From Anagrus nilaparvatae (lineage: Eukaryota > Arthropoda > Insecta > Hymenoptera > Mymaridae), in the NCBI GenBank assembly GCA_022575985.1, contig JAKSXM010000132.1:1860001-1924000 (forward strand): 64,000 nt of DNA, written 5' to 3'. The position numbers and the translations under genes are program-made. Numbering within the stretch: the first letter of the stretch is position 1; each line of letters opens with the position of its first letter. The notes below the pieces were generated by a model, which was not told the DNA's origin, made no database searches, and saw only the letters and a program-made list of their open reading frames with translations. Positions 11,421 through 22,072 of this stretch are shown piece after piece.

Positions 11421-11976
11421 TCCCATTTGACGCCCTTCCCCCTCGATTCCTATCGTTTGACGCCATCTTTATTTTCAGATGTTCTGGGGTACCTTACCCT
11501 ATAAACATGTTCTATGTTAAAATAAAGCATATTAAAAAAAAAATGTTGTAATCCAAAGATAAGAATATGTGGTCTTACACAATTTCCTTGAAAGATAAAA
11601 TCATTGATTTATAACAATTGAATGTTGTGGGATTTAGAAAATCCTAAAATTGACTTTTATTGTTTAAAGCGATGAGCTTACAAAGTATAGGTATAAAATA
11701 TATAATCAAATAAGTATAGACTTAAATAGTCGTTATTTTAAACATTTATCGAGCTTTACAGGATTTAAAATAACTTTTAAGTATTATGTTATGCATTAAA
11801 ATTTATCTACCTTAAAACAAATAACTATCTGGTATATAATTTTCAATTAAATTTCTCTTTATTTAAAACTAAATTTAAAACGTTTTTTAAAAAGTTTTTT
11901 TTTATATATTGAAAAACATTTTATTATATTCTTAAAAGTTAATTGTTTTTGATGTTTTTAAGATAAAATAAAAATA

Positions 11977-12303
11977 AAGTAGCCCTCGATTTACATTATT
12001 TTTGGGCAAAAAATTTCGTCGTAAGTCGGAAAATTCGTAAGTCGAGGAATGGGTTTGGGGATATGACGGGGGAAAAATTTTACAGTGACAGAAAAAATAT
12101 CGTAGTGCAACTTTGCTCTTTATAAATTTTTCTGTTTTTTATAGCTTTTTATAGATTTCAAGATGAAGACTGTAATAGATTTTGTAAAAATCATCATTAA
12201 ATAATTATAATATTAAAAAAATTTCAAAAATTTTATGTCATGGAATTACAATCGTAAATCTAAGGAATCGTAAAACGAGGATTCGTAAGTCAAGGACTCA
12301 CTG
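11977..12303. mobile_element. Pogo/Tigger-type MITE flanked by TA
   Basis: The right end, read on the - strand, is CAGTGAGTCCTTGACTTACG, with a second block CGTTTTACGATTCC. The left end reads AAGTAGCCCTCGATTTAC, with GTCGTAAGTCGG and TTCGTAAGTCGAGG further in. These 'straight/mirrored TTACGA' ends are typical of pogo/Tigger-derived MITEs. TA lies at 11975-11976 and 12304-12305. The ends have diverged, so it is older than the neighbouring palindromes. No coding content. Confidence 0.6.
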
Positions 12304-12619
12304 TATTTTAAATAACTTTTTACTTGATTTCTGACCTAGACGCGTGATTTCTTATTTATAGAGTTACTATGGATTTAAGTTATTTTAATCTTTTGAGTTA
12401 CAAAGTTGTCAATACATATTTTAACATGCACTTTTATCTATTTTTTTATACTATTTTTATCTGTAACCGTATTGAAAATCGATACAACTTTACAAAACTC
12501 ACCCTGTTCATACTTACACACAAGTACGTTATTATTAGTTGACTATGTGCAAAATATCGGGTATACGTTTGCACGGATTTGATCTTGTTCTTAATTAAGG
12601 AGTCTACATCAGTCAAATC

Positions 12620-13165
12620 ACGGGGGGGGGGAGGGTGGTGATGGTATTGTTTGCGGCCGCCACCAGATTTGGTCTACTATGGGTTTTTTTGGTCGCTGAA
12701 CACGAAAATCGGGATCTTTCTTATGAGAAATTGGAGCTTGACCTTTAAATTACCCAAAACTATTTGTTTTTGCAACTTTCGCTCAATCCCTCCAAGATTT
12801 GGCTTCTTAGAGAGTTTTTTGGGTCGCTGATCATGAATATTGAAGTTAAAACTATGAAAAATTACCCCTTCAGCCTTAAATTGGCCAAAATTACCCCTAA
12901 AAGGGTGTTTTCTCTACTTTCGCTCTAGCCCTCCAAGATTTTGTCTAATAGGGTTTTTTAGGTCCTTTATCACAATAAAAAGCTCTTAAATGGTTTTTTT
13001 TGAAGCATAATAAAAATTTTGAAAAATTGTAAAGACATAAATTTTTGTGACCAGCGAGCCAAAAAACCCTATTTGACCGAATCTTGGAGGGCTAGAGCGA
13101 AGGTAGCGAAAACACCCCTTTTAGGGGTAGTTTTGACTAATTTAAGGGTCAAGTCCCAACAGTTT
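12620..13165. repeat. Array of ~130-140 bp satellite-like monomers, two direct and one inverted
   Basis: Monomers start at 12681, 12814 and 12951 with (G)GGTTTTTTGGGTCGCTGA-like sequence, followed by an acgaa-tat block, CTTTAAATTxxCCAAAA, CCCCTAAAAGGGTG and TTTCGCTCTAGCCCTCCAAG. An inverted monomer occupies about 13045-13165. A G-run (about 12621-12632) precedes the array. Related monomers occur at 8.6-11.4, 18.1-18.5, 32.2-32.5, 54.4-54.5 and 61.0-61.1 kb. No coding sense. Confidence 0.75.
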
Positions 13166-13169
13166 TTTT

Positions 13170-14535
13170 TGAAAACTTGCATTTAATTTACTCTAACTGA
13201 ACCATTTATAATCTTGAATATAATTTCCAAACTAAATAACTGCAGCAAAAATTTTTCGGATGTGTCACTCACTTTTTAGAAGGTAGGTTTAAATAAAGAA
13301 ATATTATCTTTAAACTCCAGATAATTTCACGATATAATATAGAGTAGATTCAGCGTACTATATAGGCAAATAATTTGGCACCGATTTTCTACTTAAATTT
13401 TCAAATAAAAAAAACTTATTTCATTTTTAGCTGCAAATCGCCCAATAACTAGTTATTTAATAAGTAAATTCAATTTAAAAAAATTCTATAAAAAACATAA
13501 ATAAAACGATAAAAAGTATACCAATAATCGCAGCTTTTTCAATTGAATTTTCCAATAATACAATTTTTCTATTAGAGTTCTTACATCGAAAGGAAAAATA
13601 TATAAAATTCAACAATAAAAAAAAAAATTAGAATTTTTTAAATATTAAAAAAAAGCAAACAACAAAAAAATATCAAGATTTAATTTTCTTAAGTATAAAT
13701 ATCTACAAGCGAAAAAAAAAATAAAATCGACACCTCGTTAAAATAAAATAAAAAAAGCATTTTATAAATACACAATTTTCTATAACTATTGCAATTACGA
13801 GAAAAGAGCTTTCTTATAAATATATAGCAACTGATTTTCAATATATATATTTGTGTGTGTATATATAAATGTGCTTCAATTTCGTAAAGTCAAGTTAAAT
13901 AAAACTAGTAGAAAATAATATTAAAAGTGCTGAATGGCACAGTGAGTCCGTTAAAGAATATAAAGAGAACATAAGAAAATAACAACGAAACCAAAAGTAT
14001 ACTAAGGGCTTGCAAGCTTTATATACCTAACATAACCTATAAAGCACGTAAGGAATATTATACGAAAGGGAAAAAGTTTCTATATAGGTATAACAAAGAT
14101 TTACTGCAGTTACAGCAATAAAACTTAACTATGAACAACGAATCCTATAAAAAAAACACCCACAAAGCAAAATTAACAAACTGAATGGGATGTAACTTTA
14201 GATTTTATGATAATGAACCTAATATTAAAAAAATTTCTATATATTAGAACAAAGTTATGTTATGAAACGTTTTTGTAAGATATATTGACTGAATTTTTAC
14301 ATCTACTTTGAAAAAGTAAGTACTTAATTTTAAAAATTATTGTAAAAGTGTTTTCTGGTGAAATATTATTTTACTTTTTAATATTAAACGTATATTTCTT
14401 AATTTTTACATTAATCGAGGTAATTTTTTATAAAACAAGTTTTTCAACTATTCATTTTGCAAAGTAATAAAAAATTTAAAAATCTATTGTGTCATTATAC
14501 CCCAGTTTCCCCTGTATAGGATAAATATGTGGATA
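13170..14535. other. Gene-free AT-rich stretch
   Basis: Nothing but AT-rich DNA is seen, with a TA/TG simple repeat at about 13838-13870. Confidence 0.5.
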
Positions 14536-14541
14536 CTCATA

Positions 14542-14607
14542 CACGGTAGACTGCTTTGGGTGAATATTCAACCAATTGGTATATTCACCCAAAGCAGCTC
14601 TACCGTG
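14542..14607. mobile_element. Minimal 66-bp hairpin MITE flanked by TA
   Basis: CACGGTAGACTGCTTTGGGT is mirrored by ACCCAAAGCAGCTCTACCGTG around a ~13-nt loop. Both ends abut TA (14540-14541, 14608-14609). The ends share CACGG and CTGCTTTG with the 1-kb MITEs at 8736 and 51021, so this may be the shortest form of that family. Confidence 0.75.
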
Positions 14608-15721
14608 TACGTAATATATTTTAAGAACTTATAGGTATAAAGAGGTCATTTGACCCTGAATAACTTTGAACTTGGATTTTTTTTCATAAATAACTTTTAC
14701 ATATAAGCATGCATAAAATATATAAAGGAGTTTTTAAGTTGGCAAACTGTTAGATATAAGCTGAGAAATCGTTGAAGAGAACTTATAGTACCAATAAAGA
14801 TGAAAGGAGAAGGAAACTAAATAATCGAAGTAATGGGATGTGCCAATAATAGTTTACCGCACCTGTAGACCAACAAAAAATCTATGATTGCTTATTTAAA
14901 TTTTTAGAACCTAGAATTTTTGCTAACCTAGAAAAATTAATTTAGAAACGCTTTTATTTAACCTTTAATAATAGTCCCAAACCCTTATTTATACACGTAT
15001 AGATTTGTAACTCTCAAGACTCCAGCAAAAATTTTTAAATAGAGTAAACTGGATCCCTCACCTTACTTGACATATAATTTCAAAAATTTTCCGCCTATGC
15101 AAGGCGAGGGAAAATGTCATAGATGAAATTCATATGTATAAGTGTGTGTGGTTGTAGAGGTTTGTATGTGTATAAATGAATGTGTATAATATGTAAAAAA
15201 TTTGTATAATTATGTACATATTAGAGTGTCTTATTTTATTTTTTTTGAATTTTTTTGGAAAAAAATGAGATTATTCTAATTTACCTTATAAAACTTACAT
15301 ATAATAAAATAACGCTAGATTTAAAGTCTAATAAAAAGTTATATTTTTAGCGAAAAGAAAATATTTTGAACACAATTTGCATGTAGGTAAAAAAAATAAC
15401 GAACATTTTTAATTCAGACGCTTAGGAGAAATGTGCGATTGAGCCTTAATGGGTTAAAATGATAAGCATAGACCAACATTTATTTTATAAAGTAAGGCAA
15501 AATTTATGCCGAATTTAAATAGAAAATTTGCCGTTTTGAGAGATTAGTGAATTCGCAATCTTAATAATTTTTATAGCACCATTTTTGGTGTAAAAGTTTT
15601 TGGATTTTTTTTTCTTTTCATATTTTTGATTAGATAAATTCTTTTATTTATTCAAAAATTACAAATTTTTTTTTAACATGGAACATGTTCATTGGATGGG
15701 GTATTTGAAAAAGTCCGGCTC

Positions 15722-15768
15722 GGCAGGGGGGGGGGTGAAAAATTGACGTTTTTAGGGGGGGGGGGGTG
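15722..15768 (+). repeat. Two long G-runs
   Basis: Two G-runs of about ten or more bases lie ~20 bp apart on the + strand, separated by TGAAAAATTGACG-like sequence, a possible intramolecular G-quadruplex. Run lengths in such places are prone to sequencing error. Confidence 0.6.
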
Positions 15769-15774
15769 AAATGG

Positions 15775-15876
15775 ACTATGGTGCAGAAGTACCTAGGGAC
15801 CTATGGTGCAGAAGTCCCTAAAGACCTTTGGTGCAGAAGTACCTAGGGAGCATTGGTACAGAATTTTTAAAGAATT
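15775..15876 (+). repeat. 25-bp tandem repeat, four units
   Basis: TATGGTGCAGAAGTACCTAG recurs with a period of 25 bp from 15777, 15802, 15827 and 15852, the last unit decayed. It follows the G-runs immediately. No reading frame or known satellite was recognised. Confidence 0.8.
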
Positions 15877-16116
15877 TATAATTTATTGTAAAAATTAATA
15901 AAAAATAAATTAATATTATTTAAAAAACTACAATAATTTGAAAATTTAATTAATTTTGTTCACTTTGATGTCTAAGTAGCATGATTTCTATAATAAAAAT
16001 CTAAACGTAAATATTTGCATATAAATATTTATATTATGAACACAATAGATACTTTATTATCCGTGTTATAAGTGAACATGTTCTATGCTCATTGGTTGTG
16101 TAGTTACACAAACCGG

Positions 16117-16588
16117 TTATAAATTTTTTAAAAATAAATTCAACATAAAAAATAACCTACGAATGTTAGTAGTTAACCACCCTAATTTGCCTCTGTAAGG
16201 AGTAATATGTGTATCCCTGCTGACTCCATAGATAAATCTTAAACATGTATTATATTCAGTCTTTGGATTTTGTTTTTCAGATTTCTCGAGCAGGTATACA
16301 ACAGAGCAATAATCCAAGTGGGGAACTACTAATGCTTGTATGAGCTTACTGCGTAAAGCTTCGTTTAAAATACTTTTTTAAATTAATTTTTTTGCTTACT
16401 AGTGTGATATGTGATTTCTAAGATGACTTATTGTCTTGAATTACTCCCAGAATTTTGACTTCACTAGTGAAAGGTATAGTGACTCTCTCCCTTATAACCA
16501 CACCGGGTAAATTTAGCTTGTCTAATTGGTCAACAAAATGGCTAGTGCCAAAATATATAACTTTTATCTTGTCAGGGTTCAGTTTCAG
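16117..16588 (-). pseudogene. Post-RT region of the split non-LTR ORF2
   Basis: On the - strand the frame after the palindrome reads LNPDKIKVIYFGTSHFV, then LPGVVIRERVTIPFTSEV and KILGVIQDNKSS, all standard post-RT blocks. A stop and frame changes follow. At 16317-16117 it resumes as LDYCSVVYL-like sequence, NTCLRFIYGVSRDTHITPYR and KLGWLTTNIRRLFFML, the familiar C-terminal LINE block. Degraded, not functional. Confidence 0.85.
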
Positions 16589-16592
16589 ATAT

Positions 16593-17938
16593 GAGCAATT
16601 ATTTTAAAAGTGCTACTTAATTTGAGCTGGAATCGTAATTTTTTTTTTTTTGAGGGCACATCGATATGACCCGTGTTTTCAGATAGTTTGAACCTTCATA
16701 AAACCGAAAAAAATCGTGAACAAGAAATCGGCGATAGGTGCCAAAAAGATTTTTTCACTTTTATGTTAAAAACCGTGTTTTTCGTATCTGAGCTACCCCA
16801 ATTTTTTAAAATAACTTTTTAGGTAAATAAAATTTAAAAAAAATTGATAAAAAAATCTGATTGCCAGGGAAAAACCACTCCAGAAGAAAAAAAAATTTAT
16901 CTTTTTACGATGAAATTTAGCCAAGTTATCGTCAATATAAGATTTTGCACAAATTCGGCCTAAAAAAGATTGAAATTTTATTAAAAAAAGCCTGTTTCTG
17001 AACTTTAAACATGCATTACTTACTTGATTTTCATCGTAAAATAATAATTTTTTTTTTTAAATCGATTCATTTTTCCCTACAAATTCATTTTTTTAAGAAA
17101 AAAATCATTTTTATTGACCAAATTTCAATTTTTAGGTCAAAAGCCTTTGAAAACTGTAAGTAGCAAGATTTACTTAACACAGTTTTTGATCTAAAAATAA
17201 AAATTTTGTCAATAAAAATGATTTTTTTCTTAAAGAAATGAATTGCCAGGAAAAAATTAATCGATTTAAAAAAAAAAATTATTTTGCCCTCCCAGGCGTA
17301 AAACTCGTGAGTAAAGAATTTTCTGAACTCGTTATACGCCTAGGGGGGCAAAAAATAGTGTAAGCACCATGGGCGAAATACTTTAGACACCAGCGTGAAC
17401 ACAAATCACTCGTGCCCGGCTTCGCCGAGCACTCGCGCTAGTGCTCACGCTAGTGACGAAACTTTTACGCCCTTGATACTTAAAATACTATTATTTTACG
17501 ATGAAAATCAAGTGAGTAATGCATGTTTAAAGTTCAGAAACAGGCTTTTTTTAATAAAATTTCAATCTTTTTTAGGCCGAATTTGTGCAAAATCTTATAT
17601 TGACGATAACTTAACTAAATTTCATCGTAAGAAGATAAATTTTTTTTTCTTCTGGAGTGGTTTTTCCCTGGCAATCAGATTTTTTTATCAATTTTTTTAA
17701 ATTTTATTTACCTAAAAAGTTATTTTAAAAAATTGGGGTAGCTCAGATACGAAAAACACGGTTTTTAACATAAAAGTAAAAATCTTTTTGGCACCTATCG
17801 CCGATTTCTTGTTCACGATTTTTTTCGGTTTTCTGAAGGTTCAAACTATCTGAAAATACGGGTCATATCGATGTGCCCTCAAAAAAAAAAATTACGATTC
17901 CAGGCTCAAATTAAGTAGCACTTTTAAAATAATTGCTC
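16593..17938. mobile_element. Compound fold-back element inside an RT gene, ATAT flanks
   Basis: Arms of about 450 bp (16593-17050 and 17490-17938) are close inverse copies. The ends are GAGCAATTATTTTAAAAGTG and its mirror. Each side is flanked by ATAT (16589-16592, 17939-17942). The centre contains further palindromes: 17057-17270 (GATCTAAAAATAAAAATTTT type), 17283-17356 (TTGCCCTCCCAGGCGT / ACGCCTAGGGGGGCAA) and a GC-rich hairpin at about 17405-17455. A 100-codon + frame at 17395-17700 runs across spacer and arm and is taken as chance. The element is non-coding and must be moved in trans. Confidence 0.9.
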
Positions 17939-17942
17939 ATAT

Positions 17943-18095
17943 ACATTTTTAACCCAAGTATTGATGTTATTGGCCGCTAATGAAAGTTTCTGTAATGCCA
18001 AATTTATTTTTTCAGGGGAAGCTTGCTCATAAATTTGCACGTCATCGGAATATAAAAGATGATAGATGTCTGCATCAAGATGCTGCTTAGCTCTT
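17943..18095 (-). pseudogene. RT palm fragment with YSDD motif
   Basis: The - strand frame reads HLLYSDDVQIYEQ, the RT block with the two catalytic Asp residues (usually YADDLQIY), then INLALQKLSLAANNINTW, which is the block before LxxNxxK in Jockey-like RTs. It breaks at the edge of the palindrome at 17942 and the homology resumes at 16588 with YLKLNPDKIKVIYFG. Removing the palindrome and one ATAT leaves the frame continuous. Confidence 0.85.
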
Positions 18096-18164
18096 TAGTA
18101 CATAAATTTTTCCGGTTTTTGGCTTCCAAAATGCAAGCATTTTTTGATTTTTTAAATTAACGGT

Positions 18165-18500
18165 TCGAAACTTACTTATATGTTTTTTGGGACACTAAAC
18201 GCGAACATGATATCCATTTTTACCGAAAATGATCTAGCTGCCCACAATAGGAATTTTTGGGTTAATTTTAGCAGCTCTTTAAACATTTTTATTAGTTATT
18301 TATGTTTTTATGGTAGCTGAACACGAATGTGGTATCTGTTTTTACCAAAAATGGCTTTATTGCCCATAATAGGCAACTTTAGGTTATTTTTGGCAGTTGG
18401 CATTCTCTTTTGTTATTTATATTGGACGGGTTTTTGAACATAAGAATTAATATCGACTTTCACCGAAAATGTCCTAATTGACTAAATTAATAGGCGCATC
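18165..18500 (+). repeat. Diverged tandem monomers, ~120-125 bp period
   Basis: TTTTTTGGGACACTAAACGC (18183), TTTTTATGGTAGCTGAACAC (about 18303) and GGGTTTTTGAACATAAG (about 18428) start three units. Each continues with a TATCxxTTTTACCGAAAATG block, then GCCCATAATAGG. They resemble the 12.6-kb monomers at the start of the unit but differ further in, so they are a diverged subfamily. Confidence 0.65.
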
Positions 18501-19049
18501 CAACATTTATTTTAATATTTGAAAACGATGATATTTTTGATTTGGCCTTCTAAAAAGTCAATACAGCGGATCTAAGTTGGCCAAAAATAGCATAAAATAT
18601 GTTGCATATAAAACCTGAATAGTATAAAAAATTGATAAATTATTATATTAATTATTAAATTTTCATTTATTTAATGATTATAGAACTTGCATTTTTATTA
18701 TGATTTTTAAATTTTTGAAATGGTGGAAAAGATACTTAGAAGTATTTTACTTCTAACTTTGATACTGCTAAGGTTAAAAATAAACCTCGAGTTTTTTTCA
18801 AAAACTTTTCTCTAAATTTTCTGTTTCACCTATTGTATTTTACAACTTGAATCGTACGATAAGTATTATAACAGTTATTTTTTTTAGGGGGTTTTAAATA
18901 AGGAAAAGAAGGGCTTGCGGATCTGGAACTAGGCTGTCAAGTTCCTGTACTTGAATTTTTGAATTTTCAAGAATTTGTTTGAATATTATTAACCCAATGA
19001 CTCCTAATCAACACATTCAAACGACTTGAATATTTTTGAATGAAAAAAT

Positions 19050-19510
19050 AACTATCTTGGGCTAAAAATTTAGGGCAGTAGATATTTTTTCCTGCTACTT
19101 TTATTTCAGATGACTGTTTGTATATTTCCCCTTCCCTATTTTCTTTTCTGAAGTCTGTTTGTACATAACAAGGAACCCCAGGAAATAAGATTTCATCCCC
19201 TAATCATAGTGAATTTTATTTTATATAATTTTTGGCCAACCTGCTGTATGGACTTTCCAAAAAGCGATTGCACATGTAACCCCTAGAAAATTAGATTTCA
19301 CCCTTTAATTATGGGGTAAATATTTATCCAAAATAATGTTTAATTATTTAAAATTTACCCCATGTGTAGAGGATGAAATCTTATTTTTTGGGGGTTGTAT
19401 GTACAAACAGACTTCAGAAACGAAAATAGGGAGGGGGGAATACCCACTAAAATACATTTTTAGCTCAGAAATTTTTTTTTGGGCTATAAATCTATTCCCT
19501 TAAACGACTA
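19050..19510. mobile_element. Palindromic repeat with CTGAAGTCTGTTTGTACAT core
   Basis: CCCTTCCCTATTTTC followed by TCTGAAGTCTGTTTGTACAT and ATAAGATTTCATCC (19127-19210) is mirrored at 19345-19445. A third, partial copy of the arm (19250-19330, AACCCCTAGAAAATTAGA and GGGGTAAAT) lies in the spacer. Outer matches (GGGCTAAAAATTTAG / ...GGGCTATAAATC) suggest ends near 19067 and 19485. A related arm is at 63690-63785. Clean target duplications were not seen. Confidence 0.6.
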
Positions 19511-19519
19511 AATTAGTAA

Positions 19520-21790
19520 TTTAGTAGGTGGACAACTTATAGCAGAAATTAGCAAAGTTGAAAAAATAAATAAGTCTGATTCAAGTGGTTTTTCGTCAAA
19601 AAAAAAAGCATTATTAGTGTCATAAAAAATTTGCCTTCGAAACCTAAAATCAAAATAATTTAAAAACTCCTTACACACACAAATCAAAAATATTACACAA
19701 GAAGTATAACAGAAAAAAAAAATTGCATAAAGTATTACAGTAAAGGATAAAAATTTTGATTATTTTCTATTTTATAAATCTCTTTCTTTACACATTTCTA
19801 TATATGTGAGTGCTTATACGTTGTAAGATACAGAGAAAAATGCAAGAGACAAAATTATTCTTCCGTTAAATTTAAGGTGGTACGAGATACAGAAATATTT
19901 GAAAAAAAGAAAAAAAAATTCCATATTGCTTTTGGAGAAAATTGTGGTACTAGTTTATAGCTTTAAATGTACGTGCAGTCATGTGCATCTTTCTTCACTT
20001 TCTTCACTTCTGAAAATTCTATATTTATATTTATCTGTTAGAAAGGGAAAGAAACAAAATTTTTTTTCAAGTACGTGCGCATTGCAACTTCCCTATAAAC
20101 GTTAAGGTACAAGGAGAAAATTCGACGAGAAATGAGTTTTTTTCTCTCTTAAAAAAAAAGTAACGGCAGGTAACAAAAAAGAGACTCGTTAAATTAAGTT
20201 GCAGATTTATTACTTTATTTATATATGTGTATGTGTGTGTGTGTATAATATAGTCTAAATAAAAATGAAGAAAACTTTTATTTATTTATCTTTTTTATTT
20301 TTTATTACTTTTTTTTTTAATACATACAATAATATAAATTTTTTTTTACGGTACAACTGAAAATATATGGAAGAGCATTTCATTAAACTTTCATCTATCT
20401 TTATTTATACATGCCCATCATCAGTTTGAGTTGAAAAAAAAAATAATAAAATAAAATAAAATAAAATATACTACCCTTGATAGAGACGTCACAAAGCGAT
20501 TTTTAATAAAACTTTTGAAGAATAGAAATATACAAGTTTGATAAAAAAAAAAAATAAAATAAAATATAAAATTAAATTGAAATATAAAAAAAAAAATTTA
20601 ATTGCCTCTCATTCATTTTTCTGTAATTAAATAATAAAATTTTTTATTTCGTTTTATAATAAATAAAAAATTCCTTTATTTTTTTTTTTATTTTTCTTTT
20701 TTTTAAACTTTTTCAATGTGAAATAAAAAGGATAATTTACAAAAGCTTTTTAATTATTCAAAAAAAAATTTTCTTTTTTTTTTTCGATACTTTATTTTAA
20801 CTAAAAATTTTAATAATGCAAAATTATAAATTAAAAGCTTTTTACACGCTTTTATTTTTTAAATTAAAATTTTCGAACAAATATTTGATAAATGAAGCAG
20901 TGTATTATAAATTTAATCAAACTTTACCTATAATACCTGTAATTATTTTTCAATTTTAAGTTAAATTTTTATTTTTTTTTCTGCTCGGCTGTTAAATTTA
21001 ATAAATATTATAAAGGGGAATGGAAATTTTTAAAACACCTTGTATTAAAGAGTGAACCCTAAAATTAGCCCCTTTTATGTAACCTCTGTAACTTTAGGTG
21101 ACCTACAAGCCACTTTTTTTTGTATGAGTAGGTATGAGTTGCTGAACGTGAAGTAATTGTGCACATGAATAATCTACAAAAAGTATTAAAAATACAATTG
21201 ATTCTACTGAAAAATAGGTTATAACATGAGAAATTAATCAAATTTTTGAGAGCTCTAAAACGAGAAGATTATTTTTTTTTAGTCAAAAGTTAAAGCAAAG
21301 TATGCAAAAAGTGGTGAATTTTCATCAAATTTTGAGATGATTTTTTTAAAAAAATAAGTCAAATTCATGAATCTGCAATTTATAAGAATTTTATCATTTT
21401 AATATTTTTTATATCTATGTATATACTACTATTCGAGCTACTATTATATTTTAATTCCCCATATTTTCTGTATGTATCATTTATTGTGCAAAACTGGACA
21501 ATGAAAATAATTAGCTATATTATACAATTTTTGAGAATTTAAGACCCTGGGATTAATAATCACGTAGTGATGTACTCAGTTCGCAGTAACTGAGCAAAAA
21601 AATGCCCACTTTTAACAAGGAGGATTGGTCTTCGAATCTCCAAAGTAATCTCCAAGAACTCTCCTTTTAGTTCCATTTTTTTAGAATGCTTAATATTAGA
21701 TCATAAAAACACAGAGCTTTCAATGTTACATAAAGGACAAAAAATGCGTCCCATCCAGGTTAGAAAATAGTCTTATTACAAATTATAGTC
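19520..21790. other. Gene-free stretch of simple AT-rich repeats
   Basis: Runs of A/T, a TG repeat at about 20223-20250 and AAAAT/AAATA-type repeats at about 20440-20470 and 20550-20600. Single sequence TTAAGGTGGTACGAG at 19871 resembles the TTAA-GGTGG ends at 50.1 kb, but no partner was found. A small hairpin (ACTCAGTT/AACTGAG) lies at 21567-21590. No gene seen. Confidence 0.5.
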
Positions 21791-21800
21791 AAATAAGGTA

Positions 21801-21866
21801 CACTGAAAAAAAATCCGTTTGCAGCAACCTGAATTCCGGTTTCGACAAATGGATTTTTTTTTAGGT
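21801..21866. repeat. Short hairpin with TACACTGAAAAAAAATCCG start
   Basis: CACTGAAAAAAAATCCGTTT is partly mirrored by AAATGGATTTTTTTTTAGG. The start is almost the same as the terminal repeat of the nested 335-bp element at 51575-51909, which is also preceded by TA. Probably a tiny or decayed relative. Confidence 0.5.
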
Positions 21867-22072
21867 CAAATGATGACTAAAACCTAATATACAACAAATC
21901 TGTGCAGAAAAATTGATGTTTAAAAAAAATTATTAAAATTTTTTATACTTTTTAAAAGTTGTGTATGTGTCTGCATTATTCGATTGAACTAACAGGTAAC
22001 TATTTTTAAACAAGGATTTTTGAGTTATTTTTAGTTTAATTTTTTTTTTAACTTTGAAATTTTTTAATTTTA

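Larger units (their letters stand above)
16090..18105 (-). mobile_element. Second non-LTR retrotransposon remnant, split by a palindrome
   Basis: On the - strand, from high to low coordinates: an RT segment with the catalytic YSDD box (about 18060-17943), a 1.35-kb palindrome, then the post-RT part (16588-16117). Both halves read as one Jockey-like ORF2 in the same order. The 5' part is missing beyond about 18105, where an in-frame stop occurs. Later frameshifts and stops in 16318-16450 show that the copy is dead. It differs clearly from the copy at 2268-4386, so it is a different family. Confidence 0.85.

Noticed and set aside
17395..17700. 101-codon + frame with a Cys/Ser/Ala-rich start
   Set aside because: It crosses from the GC-rich spacer into the palindrome arm; the rest mirrors the left arm and has no protein similarity I can recognise.
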